This document shows, piece by piece, positions 1 to 8,346 of a stretch of DNA of 64,000 nucleotides (its first letter is position 1; every line of letters starts with the position of its first letter). The stretch spans positions 1,983,103 to 2,047,102 of the forward strand of contig NZ_LT854640.1 of the NCBI RefSeq assembly GCF_900184255.1, in the 5' to 3' direction. The translations under genes were made by a program, and so were the position numbers. This DNA is from Haloimpatiens massiliensis (lineage in GTDB: Bacteria > Bacillota > Clostridia > Clostridiales > Clostridiaceae). The notes under the pieces were generated by a model. It was given only the letters and a program-made list of their open reading frames with translations, made no database searches and was not told where the DNA came from.

Positions 1-1028
1 TTTTCTAATTTCTTAAATTTATTTTCATCGTCACTATACTTAATCATTAGATTTGTTATATACTCAAAGCTTTCTTCTACTTTTCCTTCATTTAACATTT
101 TTATTAATTTATGAGCTTCTTTTTTATCTTGTATGGCTCTTATTATAGCCTGACTTCTATGAAATGGATCTAGTTGAAAATACACACCTTCTTCTCCTAA
201 ACTTTGTTTTATCCATGATGCTCCATCTCCATTTAAAATTCTTGTATCTATTTCATCTATATTATAAATTTCAGCAATACTAGCATCACTAAGCTCTTTA
301 AATTTTTTACTACTATCAAAACTAGCCCAAGCTATTTTATTTTCAACTACATAAGCATCTTTACTACCATTTCTCTTCTTCCAGCCTTCATAGCTTACTC
401 CAAGCTTCAGTTCTTTCTTTTTAGACTTTTTTCCTTTAGGTCTGTCTTTTCCTTGGATGCTCAACCAGATTCCATCCATTTCTTGAAACAAAACTTCAAC
501 TTCTTTCTTACCATTTAACTTTCCTATTTTGTTTAATAATATTTTTCTTTCCTCTTTTTCCTCTATTTTAGAACCTAGTTTTTGTACTACATTCCATACT
601 GCCGTATGGCTGATTTCTTGGTTAGTTAGCTCTTTAATATTTTTTGCAGTGTTCCTATAAGAAACATTAGTCACATTATCTACCATCTTTTCTACTAATG
701 TAGTTGAAATATGTCCTATTGTATCCATTTGCAAATATTCATCTAATAAAAATTTATAAGCTATTTTACCATCATCAGTTTCATACTCATATATACGTCT
801 ATCAAACTCTATATTTCCCATGATAGTTTTTAAGCAGGTATGTTTAAAACCTTTATTTCTATAAACCTTAGTATCTCTTTCATCCAACAACCTTCGGTCT
901 AGGTGCGTTAGCACCTTTTTCATGAACCTACATGCTTCCTCACATGCATATTTATATATTTTTTTCTCTAAATCATTGAAAGTTATTGCTTTATCATTTA
1001 AACTTATAATGTACATAATATCACCCAT
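1..1028 (-). CDS. ISLre2-family (UPF0236) transposase, C-terminus beyond window
   Basis: Reading the minus strand from an ATG at 1028 gives 342 codons without a stop up to the window edge, so the gene is cut by the window and not visibly broken. The translation begins MGDIMYIISLNDKAITF and contains blocks such as HLDRRLLDERDTKVYRNKG, MGNIEFDRRIYEYE and FQEMDGIWLSIQGKDRPKG, which I recognise from the ISLre2 / UPF0236 transposases that are frequent in clostridia. The Asp in the EMDG block would be part of the catalytic DDE-type centre; this is family knowledge, not tested here. The terminal inverted repeats could not be delimited because only one side is present. The element would be transcribed leftwards, away from the neighbouring genes. 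Identification to family is fairly secure; whether the copy is active cannot be judged. Confidence 0.85.
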   Translation of the reverse strand, partial: MGDIMYIISLNDKAITFNDLEKKIYKYACEEACRFMKKVLTHLDRRLLDERDTKVYRNKGFKHTCLKTIMGNIEFDRRIYEYETDDGKIAYKFLLDEYLQMDTIGHISTTLVEKMVDNVTNVSYRNTAKNIKELTNQEISHTAVWNVVQKLGSKIEEKEERKILLNKIGKLNGKKEVEVLFQEMDGIWLSIQGKDRPKGKKSKKKELKLGVSYEGWKKRNGSKDAYVVENKIAWASFDSSKKFKELSDASIAEIYNIDEIDTRILNGDGASWIKQSLGEEGVYFQLDPFHRSQAIIRAIQDKKEAHKLIKMLNEGKVEESFEYITNLMIKYSDDENKFKKLE

Positions 1029-1078
1029 TTCTGTATAGTCTCTTCAACTTACATTATAATGGATATATTGTGTACATG

Positions 1079-1111
1079 GGAGATACTTTTTTGTATCTCC
1101 TTTATTTTTTT
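1079..1111 (+). terminator. Hairpin with T-tract beside the transposase
   Basis: GGAGATAC (1079-1086) and GTATCTCC (1093-1100) form a perfect 8-bp stem with a T6 loop, followed on the plus strand by TTTATTTTTTT. It fits a rho-independent terminator for plus-strand transcription. No plus-strand gene precedes it, so it may belong to the insertion element boundary and block transcripts leaving the element. Confidence 0.6.
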
Positions 1112-1145
1112 AAACAGTAATTACTACTACCTTCGCCTACTAAAA

Positions 1146-1751
1146 TTATACTCTAAGATGCATATCTACACTTTGAAAAGTACTTACTATTGTTTTAAAA
1201 ACCTGTAGCATACTCTCTTTAAAATTAGCTTCATTTACAAAGAAAGAAAATCTCACGAATCCTTCTTTCTTAGGAATAAAATATTCAAAGGACCTATATA
1301 TATTCTTATCTTTATCTACTATGGAATATGTTACTTCGTATCCCTTATTTCCACCTAAATCTATAGCATTCATCTTGTAGTTTTCTATGACATTTTGTTT
1401 TAAGGATATTTTCTCACTACTTTTTAAAAATTTCTCTAAACTCATATTTATATTCCAAACTTGAACTACTCCACGTATAACATTATCTTCTGAAATAAAT
1501 TCATTATGATATATTATCTCATTACCAGTAAACTCTCTTATTCTTGTACTCCAATTTGCAGGAAGTTTATAGAGATACGTATTATCAAGCATATAATATT
1601 CTTTTAATGCCTTTATATCATTATGAATTAATGCTGTAAATTTTAGTTTTCCATCTAAATTTTTTTGAAAAACTACTAGAATAAACATAAGTCCTATTAA
1701 AATTAAAGATATTCCTACTCTTTTTCTATTTATCTTTATAACTTTTATCAT
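1146..1751 (-). CDS. Membrane-anchored protein of unknown function
   Basis: A 201-residue protein whose ATG at 1751 is preceded by a GGGGGT ribosome binding site seven bases upstream. The N-terminus is basic and followed by one hydrophobic segment (about residues 12-29), so it is probably a signal anchor with the rest outside the membrane. The soluble part, about residues 35-200, is an alpha/beta domain with motifs such as LPANWSTRIREF and GYEVTYSIVDKDKNIYRSFEYF that resembles PsbP-like or lipoprotein-type stress domains; this resemblance is only by eye. It follows the gene at 1811-3184 by about 60 bases on the same strand and could be cotranscribed with it. No catalytic motif is visible and no function is assigned. 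Confidence 0.75.
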   Translation of the reverse strand: MIKVIKINRKRVGISLILIGLMFILVVFQKNLDGKLKFTALIHNDIKALKEYYMLDNTYLYKLPANWSTRIREFTGNEIIYHNEFISEDNVIRGVVQVWNINMSLEKFLKSSEKISLKQNVIENYKMNAIDLGGNKGYEVTYSIVDKDKNIYRSFEYFIPKKEGFVRFSFFVNEANFKESMLQVFKTIVSTFQSVDMHLRV

Positions 1752-1810
1752 TAATTTACCCCCGCATATAATTCATACAATAGTACTATATGCGTATATT
1801 TTTTTCTATA

Positions 1811-3184
1811 TTACTTATTTTTCTTTATAGGTATTAATATGTTGTAGTTTTTAAAATCATAGAACATTATCCAATATCCTTGATTCTTATCTAAATTACA
1901 GCTCTTCATCCAAGTTACAAAGCCTGTTTTTCCCTTAAATGGTTGGCAATTTGGAGATTTATTTCCTGGTATTGCATACATTATATATTTAATTTTACAA
2001 TTTTCATCATACTTATATCCTACTAAATAATGCTTATATTCTTTTATATAAGGATAATATTTTATCATAGGATAATGCATAACTACATACTTTTGGTAGT
2101 TACTCATATCACACATATGCTCTATATCTTCTACATCTATTTTATACCATACGCTTTTTTGTATTTTAGGGAAAATGTCCACATATTTTTTAAATCCTTC
2201 ACCTAAATTTTCAAAAAATTCCTCCATAGAATTCATATAACATTTATTTTTTCTAAATTCTTCTTTGTGCTCATATATATTTTCTTTTCTATCTTCTTTG
2301 ATTTCTTCTTTATTTTCTTTCATATATTCTTTGATTTCTTCTTTATTTTTTTCCCTATCTTCCTTTATTTCTTCTTTATTTTTTTCTATAATTTCCTCTG
2401 AGACTTCAGTTTTCTCACAATTTTCATCCTTGTACTCTTCATTTCTCTCTTCCTTATTAATCTCTAATTCTTCTTTATTAACGTGTAATTCTTTCTTGGA
2501 ATTTTGTTCTTTCCCGTTACTACTTTTTTCATTTTCTATCTTATCCTTTTTATCTTCATCCCTATTTATATTATCTTTAATATTTTCTCTCTCTTCTAAT
2601 TCTTCTGTATCCTTGTTTACAACTACATTTTTCTCTTCTTTATTAGAATTCACTGAAACCTTGGATTCTTTAACAGCCTCTTTTACTTTTTGCTTATTTT
2701 TCTCAATTTCTTCTTCATAGGTTTCAAATATGTTCCCCAAATCCCTTTTATCATTTATATTTATAATGTTATAAGTTTTCCAGTCTTTTGGTATATCTGT
2801 AGTAATAAATCCGCTCATTAAAGATATGACGTTATTATCCATTATTCTAGCTATAGAAGCTCCTATAACCTTGTCTACTGATGTATTACTTCCTCCTATA
2901 TTTTCTTCATCATATTCATAACTCACATCAGCTCTGCCCTGTTCATCTAAATTTATATTGCCTATATTTATTAAGCTCCTACATCCCTTTTTACCGCATA
3001 TAAGTAACATAGAATACTTATCATCAGGCTTTAGATTTTGAACATAATAGGATATTTTGCACTTTGAATTCTTTATTTCTATTTTAGCATATCCTGTAGG
3101 AGTTTTACCTGAAGATAATCCAAAGCCTCTTTCATCTTCTTGGAGTATGATAAAATATCTACTATAACTTTTTTTAGAAGCCAA
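1811..3184 (-). CDS. Uncharacterised protein with a Glu/Lys-rich linker between two domains
   Basis: The reading frame extends upstream to an ATG at 3199, but a GGGGGG ribosome binding site lies inside that stretch, seven bases before a TTG at 3184, so TTG is the likely start and gives 457 residues. Three parts are visible: an N-terminal beta-rich domain (about 1-150, starting ASKKSYSRYFIILQEDERGF), a highly charged low-complexity middle (about 155-315) made of imperfect KEEIKEDRKEN-like repeats, predicted helical or coiled coil, and a C-terminal domain (about 320-457) rich in Tyr and Lys with HYPMIKYYPYIKEYKHYLVGYK. The two-domain plan with a variable linker resembles clostridial proteins I have seen linked to the spore, but that link is not shown by this sequence. 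It lies downstream of ksgA on the same strand. Confidence 0.75.
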   Translation of the reverse strand: MASKKSYSRYFIILQEDERGFGLSSGKTPTGYAKIEIKNSKCKISYYVQNLKPDDKYSMLLICGKKGCRSLINIGNINLDEQGRADVSYEYDEENIGGSNTSVDKVIGASIARIMDNNVISLMSGFITTDIPKDWKTYNIININDKRDLGNIFETYEEEIEKNKQKVKEAVKESKVSVNSNKEEKNVVVNKDTEELEERENIKDNINRDEDKKDKIENEKSSNGKEQNSKKELHVNKEELEINKEERNEEYKDENCEKTEVSEEIIEKNKEEIKEDREKNKEEIKEYMKENKEEIKEDRKENIYEHKEEFRKNKCYMNSMEEFFENLGEGFKKYVDIFPKIQKSVWYKIDVEDIEHMCDMSNYQKYVVMHYPMIKYYPYIKEYKHYLVGYKYDENCKIKYIMYAIPGNKSPNCQPFKGKTGFVTWMKSCNLDKNQGYWIMFYDFKNYNILIPIKKNK

Positions 3185-3257
3185 AATTAGTCCCCCCATT
3201 GATATTATTCATTATAATATATGTGAGACTTTCAAAAAAGTGAACCTACTTATAAAA

Positions 3258-4097
3258 TTATTTACTTAACTTATATATTTCATTAGTCAAATCACCAAAT
3301 TCTTCTATACTCAAAGTTTCTCCTCTTCTTTTTGGATCTATATTTGCTTTTTCAAAAGCATACTGTAATTTTTCCTTATCTAAACCTATATTTTTGAGTC
3401 CATTCCATAAAGTTTTTCTTCTCATGCTAAAAGCATCCCTAACTACCCTAAAAAATAACTTTTCATCTTCCACATGAACTTTAGGAGTTTCTGTTCTCTC
3501 TAGCCTTATTACCATAGAATCTACTTTAGGGCTTGGTATAAAACATCCTGGTGATACTTTTCTTAAAATCTTAGTATTACAAAAATATTGAACCAATAAT
3601 GTAAGAGCTCCATAATCCTTACATCCGGGCTTTGCATCTATTCTTTCCGCTACTTCCTTTTGTATCATTATAGTTAGTGACTTAAATTTATATTCTCCCG
3701 TAAGTAAATTGGATATTATTGGAGTAGTTACATAATACGGTAAATTTGCTACAACCTTCACACTTTTTTCTTGGCCAATTATTTTATTAAAATCAACCTT
3801 TAGAGCATCTTCATGTATAAGTTGAAAATTTGAATATTCTTTTAGTTCTTCTGAAAGTATTGGTATAAGTCTAGAATCTAATTCTATGGAGCACACTTTT
3901 TTAGCTTTCTCTAACAAAACCCTTGTTAATGTTCCTACTCCTGGTCCTATTTCTATTACTAAATCATCCTCTCCAACTTCTGCTCCATTGACTATATCAT
4001 AAAGAACCGTATCATCAATCAAAAAATTTTGGCCTAAACTCTTGCTAAATTTAAATCCATATTTCTCTACTATATTTTTAGTTTTAAAGTTCTCCAT
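3258..4097 (-). CDS. ksgA: 16S rRNA dimethyladenosine transferase KsgA/RsmA
   Basis: KsgA dimethylates two adjacent adenosines near the 3' end of 16S rRNA during small-subunit maturation, using S-adenosylmethionine. The 279-residue protein has the Rossmann methyltransferase motif I (VIEIGPGVGTLT), an acidic residue binding the SAM ribose (SIELDSRL), the family NLPYYVTTPI motif IV and the C-terminal helical domain (FSMRRKTLWNGLK). A frame start exists at 4115, but AAGGAG at 4105-4110 is positioned for the ATG at 4097 (MENFKTKN). This start overlaps the end of rnmV by 14 bases, so the two are translationally linked, as in many Firmicutes where yabE, rnmV and ksgA are adjacent. Confidence 0.97.
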   Translation of the reverse strand: MENFKTKNIVEKYGFKFSKSLGQNFLIDDTVLYDIVNGAEVGEDDLVIEIGPGVGTLTRVLLEKAKKVCSIELDSRLIPILSEELKEYSNFQLIHEDALKVDFNKIIGQEKSVKVVANLPYYVTTPIISNLLTGEYKFKSLTIMIQKEVAERIDAKPGCKDYGALTLLVQYFCNTKILRKVSPGCFIPSPKVDSMVIRLERTETPKVHVEDEKLFFRVVRDAFSMRRKTLWNGLKNIGLDKEKLQYAFEKANIDPKRRGETLSIEEFGDLTNEIYKLSK

Positions 4098-4641
4098 CTT
4101 TAATCTCCTTATCAATTTTTTCTATGGCTTTTACAAACTCTTCTTTAGATATACCATAGTTATTTAACCTTGATAAAAATTGGTTAGCATTACCATAACC
4201 TATCCCTAGTTCCCTTCCAACTCTATCTCTTCTATCCTTTGAATTATTATATCCACTTAATTTAAAATAAAGCATATCTTCTATAGTAAACTCCTGTGTC
4301 TTTTTCTTCTGCTCACATTTAGCCTGTTCTAATGCTTTCCTTATGATCTCTGGACATGCATTTTCAACGCCTATGTCGCCATCCCTAGTTCCATCTATTT
4401 TTGATATGTATGCATGCTTAATACCTGGTACCCTCTTAGATATTATTTTTCTAATTTTCTCTCCTGCAAAATCTGGATCTGTAAAGACTATAACTCCTTG
4501 TCTCTTTTGTGCTTCTTTTATTTTATCTATTACTTTTTTATTTATACCAAATCCACCTACTGCTATAACTTCTGCCTCCACAGCTTTTTTTACTGCTGTA
4601 ATATCATCTCTACCTTCCACCACAATAATTTCTTTAATCAT
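4084..4641 (-). CDS. rnmV: Ribonuclease M5 (5S rRNA maturation)
   Basis: RNase M5 cleaves the 5S rRNA precursor in low-GC Gram-positives. The protein of 185 residues starts with a Toprim domain: IIVVEGRDD carries the conserved Glu, and VFTDPDFAGEKIRK carries the DxD-type acidic pair. The remainder is the RNase M5 C-terminal region (YNNSKDRRDRVGRELGIGYGNANQFLSRLNNYGI). The open frame extends to 4704, but the ATG at 4641 has a GGAGG-like site (ggaggagtt) just upstream and matches the family start, so the longer version is rejected. It follows a terminator hairpin after yabE and overlaps ksgA, so it heads the rnmV-ksgA unit. Confidence 0.95.
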   Translation of the reverse strand: MIKEIIVVEGRDDITAVKKAVEAEVIAVGGFGINKKVIDKIKEAQKRQGVIVFTDPDFAGEKIRKIISKRVPGIKHAYISKIDGTRDGDIGVENACPEIIRKALEQAKCEQKKKTQEFTIEDMLYFKLSGYNNSKDRRDRVGRELGIGYGNANQFLSRLNNYGISKEEFVKAIEKIDKEIKDGEL

Positions 4642-4706
4642 AAATAACTCCTCCAAAAAATTCTTTTCAAATAATATTTTCTTTCTTTTTATTACATATG
4701 TCAATG

Positions 4707-4733
4707 AAAAAAAGGAGCTATATAGCTCCTTTT
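4707..4733 (-). terminator. Rho-independent terminator after yabE
   Basis: A perfect palindrome (AAAAGGAGCTATATAGCTCC then T-run) lies two bases beyond the stop codon of the 3D-domain gene; read on the minus strand it ends in TTTTTTT. It separates yabE from rnmV, although the symmetrical stem could give partial read-through. Confidence 0.85.
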
Positions 4734-4735
4734 AA

Positions 4736-5791
4736 CTATTTTAGAATGTATACGTTGACCTGTTTTACACCCCAGTTATTTGCTTGGGAATTTGTAGTAA
4801 AAAATACATCTATTATATTTCCCTTTATAGCACCACCTACATCCTCAGCTATGGCAAGACCATAGCCTTCTACATAAACCTTTGTTCCTAAAGGTATAAC
4901 TCTTGGATCTACGGCTATAGTACTATAACCACTAGGATTTCTCCTTGCTCTTGTTCCAGTAGCTGTTATTCCGTGGTATGGGTCTCCTGACCCTTTTCCT
5001 GTACAGGCTTCGTTAGCAGTGTATGCAGTAGACTTCATTCTAATGACCTTCCTAAAATTCAATTTTGAACTTCCATTTCCACTTCCACGTGATGGTCTTA
5101 TAACTCCCATAGTTCCTACTGCAACCAATTTATTAACTGGTTTTTTAGTTACACTTTCACTTACTACCCTTCGAGAAACTTCCTTTCCATTTTCATATAC
5201 TACTCTTGTGGCTATAACTTTTTCACCTTTTTGTCCTGCCTGAATAACTTTCTTCTTTCCTTCTTCTAGGTTACTATCCTTTTTCACCACTGTAGTAAAA
5301 TCCAATGCTTTATTTTCTTTAACAACTTTAGAAGTAACTCTTGTGATAGAAATATCCATTCCATTAGTAATTTTGTTATCTATAGATGGCTGTACTCTAT
5401 CTTCTTTCTCCACTTTAATGCCTTCTTGATCTAGCATATCTTCAACAGTATCTTCAGCTGTTACTATGGATAAAATTTTCCCATCTACATCAACTTTGAC
5501 CTTTACTGCCTTCTTTATATTTATTTTATCTCCGTCTTTTACTTCACTGTCCAAATTCACACTAATTTTGTCCTTATTCTCTATCCGTATATTATTGTCT
5601 GCTAGAATTTTCTTTAAGTCACTTCTATAGGTAACTACTTTTTGCTCTTTTCCGTCAATTACTACTGAAACTGTCTTTTTTATGGTAGCAATCCCTAAAG
5701 TTACTCCTATAATTAACAGGATTACTACTAGCACAGCTACTGGACCCTTAGCAAAGCATTTATTAGACAGGTCCCTTGCTTTCTGTTTCAT
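4736..5791 (-). CDS. yabE: YabE-like cell-wall protein: DUF348, G5 and 3D domains
   Basis: A 351-residue secreted or membrane-anchored protein related to Rpf/YabE cell-wall hydrolases. One transmembrane or signal segment lies at about residues 18-36. Two DUF348 repeats follow (about 40-145), then a G5 domain (about 150-225), then a C-terminal 3D domain (about 255-345) containing the three conserved aspartates (GDPYHGITATG, IAVDPRVIPLG, EDVGGAIKGN) typical of the MltA-like beta-barrel of lytic enzymes. In Bacillus the yabE-rnmV-ksgA order is the same, which supports the call. The family acts on peptidoglycan in growth or resuscitation. It has its own terminator directly downstream. Confidence 0.93.
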   Translation of the reverse strand: MKQKARDLSNKCFAKGPVAVLVVILLIIGVTLGIATIKKTVSVVIDGKEQKVVTYRSDLKKILADNNIRIENKDKISVNLDSEVKDGDKINIKKAVKVKVDVDGKILSIVTAEDTVEDMLDQEGIKVEKEDRVQPSIDNKITNGMDISITRVTSKVVKENKALDFTTVVKKDSNLEEGKKKVIQAGQKGEKVIATRVVYENGKEVSRRVVSESVTKKPVNKLVAVGTMGVIRPSRGSGNGSSKLNFRKVIRMKSTAYTANEACTGKGSGDPYHGITATGTRARRNPSGYSTIAVDPRVIPLGTKVYVEGYGLAIAEDVGGAIKGNIIDVFFTTNSQANNWGVKQVNVYILK

Positions 5792-5850
5792 AGTAAACTA
5801 CCTCCCTTTGGCATAGACAAAATTTATTATATAGACTTTCGCATATTTTG

Positions 5851-5967
5851 TCAAATTTCCATGCCTCTTGTCATATTAACCAATGCATCCCATGCATAAA
5901 ATATATATAAAATTATTAAAATAATAATAGCTATAAGCACCAAAATAGTTACCTTTTTATTCCACAT
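5851..5967 (-). CDS. Possible 38-residue single-span membrane peptide
   Basis: An ATG at 5967 opens a frame reading MWNKKVTILVLIAIIILIIL and continuing through YIFYAWDALVNM to a TGA at 5851. It is a basic N-terminus followed by one 20-residue hydrophobic helix, the layout of small membrane proteins. It fits exactly between tatD and yabE on their strand. The ribosome binding site is poor (no clear GGAGG in the 20 bases upstream), so it may be chance in AT-rich DNA. Confidence 0.35.
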   Translation of the reverse strand: MWNKKVTILVLIAIIILIILYIFYAWDALVNMTRGMEI

Positions 5968-5995
5968 ATAATATTAAATACATTCTACACTAAAT

Positions 5996-6757
5996 TTATA
6001 TTTTAAACAAGCTTTTTGTATTTTGTATTGTAATTTTCTCTATATCTTCTGTGGATATATTCTTAATCTCTGATATTTTTTTTATTATAAATTCAATATA
6101 ATCAGATCTATTTCTTCTTCCTCTATAAGGAACTGGTGCCATATATGGGCAATCAGTCTCAACTAATATTCTATCCATAGGAACGGATTTTAATACCTCT
6201 ATGATTTTTTTAGAATTTTTAAAAGTCACCACTCCAGTACATCCTATATAGTATCCTAACTTTAAACATTCTACTGCAAACTCCGGACTTCCTGAAAAAC
6301 AGTGTACAACACCCTTCACTTCTGGAAACTTTTTAATTATTTCTAGAGTATCCCCATGTGCATCTCTGTCATGTATAACTACAGGGAAATTCAATTGTTT
6401 AGCTAATTCCATCTGCTTTACAAAGGCATCTTTTTGAACTTGTCTTTCAGGATTTTCTTCATAATAATAATCCAATCCTATTTCGCCTATAGCTTTTACT
6501 TTAGGATTTTTAGCTAGTTCGCTTAATTCATCTAAAACATTATTATCTAATTTATCAGCATATTCGGGATGAATTCCTACCGCAGCATAAAAAAAATCAT
6601 ATTTATCAGCTAATTTAACTGAATCTCTCGCCCCTTCTATAGATGCTCCACAATTTAAAACACCAATAATATTATTTTTTTCAAGCTCACTAATCACTTC
6701 TTCTCTGTCTTCATTAAAAGATTCGTCATCGTAATGAGCATGTGAATCAAAAATCAT
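5996..6757 (-). CDS. tatD: TatD-family metal-dependent DNase
   Basis: The protein of 253 residues is a TIM-barrel amidohydrolase-type nuclease. Visible metal ligands are the N-terminal FDSHAHYDD (HxH), the Glu in IGEIGLDYYYEENPERQ, His in PVVIHDRDAH, His in KGVVHCFSG and the Asp in LVETDCPYMAPVPYRGRRN. The length is normal for the family. TatD enzymes are 3'-5' exonucleases linked to DNA repair or turnover. The position beside yabE, rnmV and ksgA is conserved in Firmicutes (tatD/yabD). A weakly defined 28-base gap with the possible small membrane ORF separates it from yabE. Confidence 0.95.
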   Translation of the reverse strand: MIFDSHAHYDDESFNEDREEVISELEKNNIIGVLNCGASIEGARDSVKLADKYDFFYAAVGIHPEYADKLDNNVLDELSELAKNPKVKAIGEIGLDYYYEENPERQVQKDAFVKQMELAKQLNFPVVIHDRDAHGDTLEIIKKFPEVKGVVHCFSGSPEFAVECLKLGYYIGCTGVVTFKNSKKIIEVLKSVPMDRILVETDCPYMAPVPYRGRRNRSDYIEFIIKKISEIKNISTEDIEKITIQNTKSLFKI

Positions 6758-6919
6758 TACTTTCCTCCTCAGTTCATCTAATATTTATTCTATTAACTAT
6801 ATCTATTAACTATAGATGATAAAATTTCCTTTTATACATTCACAAAACCATGTCATGATTTTATCATCTATGGTTATGAATTTTTATAGTTTTACACTTT
6901 AATTATATTAATTTTAATT

Positions 6920-8032
6920 TTAATTAATTACTATTAACTCATAATTTCTATTTCCTAACCCAATATCTTCACCATGTTCTACACTACATTTCCAATCAGT
7001 ATTTACATATAATCCATTAAATTTATCTTCACCTTCATGTATATGCTTTTCCTCTAATTCACTACCCTTTGCAACTGGAGAATTATTTACCATATCCACA
7101 GAAGCCATATCTAACGCTACAGGATCAAAGGATGCTGCAATACCTATATCCGGTACTATTGGTACATCATTATGGGACCAACAATCACAATTAGGTGACA
7201 CATTCATTATAAAATTTATATGTAAGTTAGGTTTGTCTTTAACTACAGCAAATGCATATTCCGCTATCTTTTCATTAGCAATATCCGCAGCCTCATCCCA
7301 TTTTACTAATGCCGCATTAAATTTACATACTGCAACACATTGACCACAGCCTATACATTTATCATAATTTATATCTGCACTTTTATTCTTATCAAGAGTT
7401 ATTGCCTGAACTGGGCAGTGTTTTATACATGACCTACAAGCTACACATTCATCTTTCTTAATCCATGGTTTAGAAGCTGAATGCATTTCCATTTTGCCAC
7501 CTCTTGAGCCAGAACCCATTCCAAGATTCTTAAGTGCTCCACCAAATCCCGTCATATCATGTCCTTTAAAGTGGTTCATAGAAATAACTATATCTGAATC
7601 TGCTATAGCTGTTCCGATTTTGGCAGTTTTACAATGTTTACCATTTATTTCTATTTCTCTATAACTACTTCCCTTTATTCCATCTGCTATTATAATATGA
7701 CATCCTACAGTTAAAGGATTAAATCCATGTATATAAGCAGTTTCTAAATGATCTAATGCATTTGCCCTTTTACCAGTATAAAGTGTATTTGAATCTGTCA
7801 AAAACGGCTTTCCACCTAGCTCTTTTATTAATTTAACTACCTCAGCAGCATAATTAGGTCTTATATACGCTAGATTTCCTGGTTCACCAAAATGTATTTT
7901 TATAGCTGTAAATTTATCCCTAAAATCTATGTCTTTTATACCAGCCTGTATTAATAAGCTATTAAATTTGTCTATTAAATTTCTACCTGACTTTGTCCTC
8001 AAATCCATAAAGTAAACCTTTGACTTTTCCAT
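6920..8032 (-). CDS. DUF362 protein with two 4Fe-4S ferredoxin clusters
   Basis: A 370-residue soluble protein. The N-terminal and C-terminal parts match the DUF362 domain (KIHFGEPGNLAYIRP, MNHFKGHDMTGFGGALKNLGMG). A ferredoxin insert at about residues 195-245 carries two classical cluster motifs: CVACRSCIKHCP and CIGCGQCVAVCKF, i.e. CxxCxxCxxxC twice. Such proteins are frequent in anaerobes and are presumed to take part in electron transfer, but no substrate is established. It is monocistronic as far as can be seen; a palindromic repeat lies just upstream. Confidence 0.88.
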   Translation of the reverse strand: MEKSKVYFMDLRTKSGRNLIDKFNSLLIQAGIKDIDFRDKFTAIKIHFGEPGNLAYIRPNYAAEVVKLIKELGGKPFLTDSNTLYTGKRANALDHLETAYIHGFNPLTVGCHIIIADGIKGSSYREIEINGKHCKTAKIGTAIADSDIVISMNHFKGHDMTGFGGALKNLGMGSGSRGGKMEMHSASKPWIKKDECVACRSCIKHCPVQAITLDKNKSADINYDKCIGCGQCVAVCKFNAALVKWDEAADIANEKIAEYAFAVVKDKPNLHINFIMNVSPNCDCWSHNDVPIVPDIGIAASFDPVALDMASVDMVNNSPVAKGSELEEKHIHEGEDKFNGLYVNTDWKCSVEHGEDIGLGNRNYELIVIN

Positions 8033-8125
8033 ACTTTATCACCCTCACCTATTAAATATTAATACAATTATACACCACTTTATAGTCATTGCAAAATAAG
8101 AATATTGTGATGTAAGTGTCATAAG

Positions 8126-8185
8126 AAAAATCTGTCTTTAAGGTAACAATAAATATATTTATTGTTACCTTAAAGACAGATTTTT
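8126..8185. repeat. Family B mini-copy: 60-bp perfect palindrome
   Basis: The two 30-bp halves are exact inverted copies centred between 8155 and 8156, beginning AAAAATCTGTCTTTAAGG. The flanks (8101-8125 and 8186-8206) also match family B ends elsewhere, for example 33361-33388. The copy corresponds to the outer arms of the B2 elements at 33389 and 48975 with the roughly 170-bp interior missing. Confidence 0.85.
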
Positions 8186-8206
8186 CGTTTCATACGTACA
8201 TTACTT

Positions 8207-8343
8207 ATAAGGGAGACAGCCTACTAAAGGAGAATTTTCCTCCGCTATGCTACAGAAAATCTTTTATTGGTGACAGCCAGCCTAAATATTAAAGCTAAGA
8301 TTTATACAAGCTAATGCCTTACGGAAAAATATATTAAATTTCT
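8207..8343. repeat. Repeat block C
   Basis: GGGAGACAGCCTACTAAAGG, then a segment with TTTTCCTCCGCTATGCTACA and then TTATACAAGC and TGCCTTACGG. Related blocks occur at 10982-11215, 25815-26028, 33640-33900, 33990-34115 and 57105-57321, nearly always beside a family B palindrome. Confidence 0.7.
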
Positions 8344-8346
8344 TAG

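Noticed and set aside
2265..2720. Plus-strand 151-codon frame of Ser/Phe/Leu
   Set aside because: It is the exact antisense of the purine-rich KEE repeat of the 1811 gene and has no ribosome binding site.
4343..4735. Plus-strand 130-codon frame
   Set aside because: Antisense to rnmV and through the yabE terminator; no binding site.
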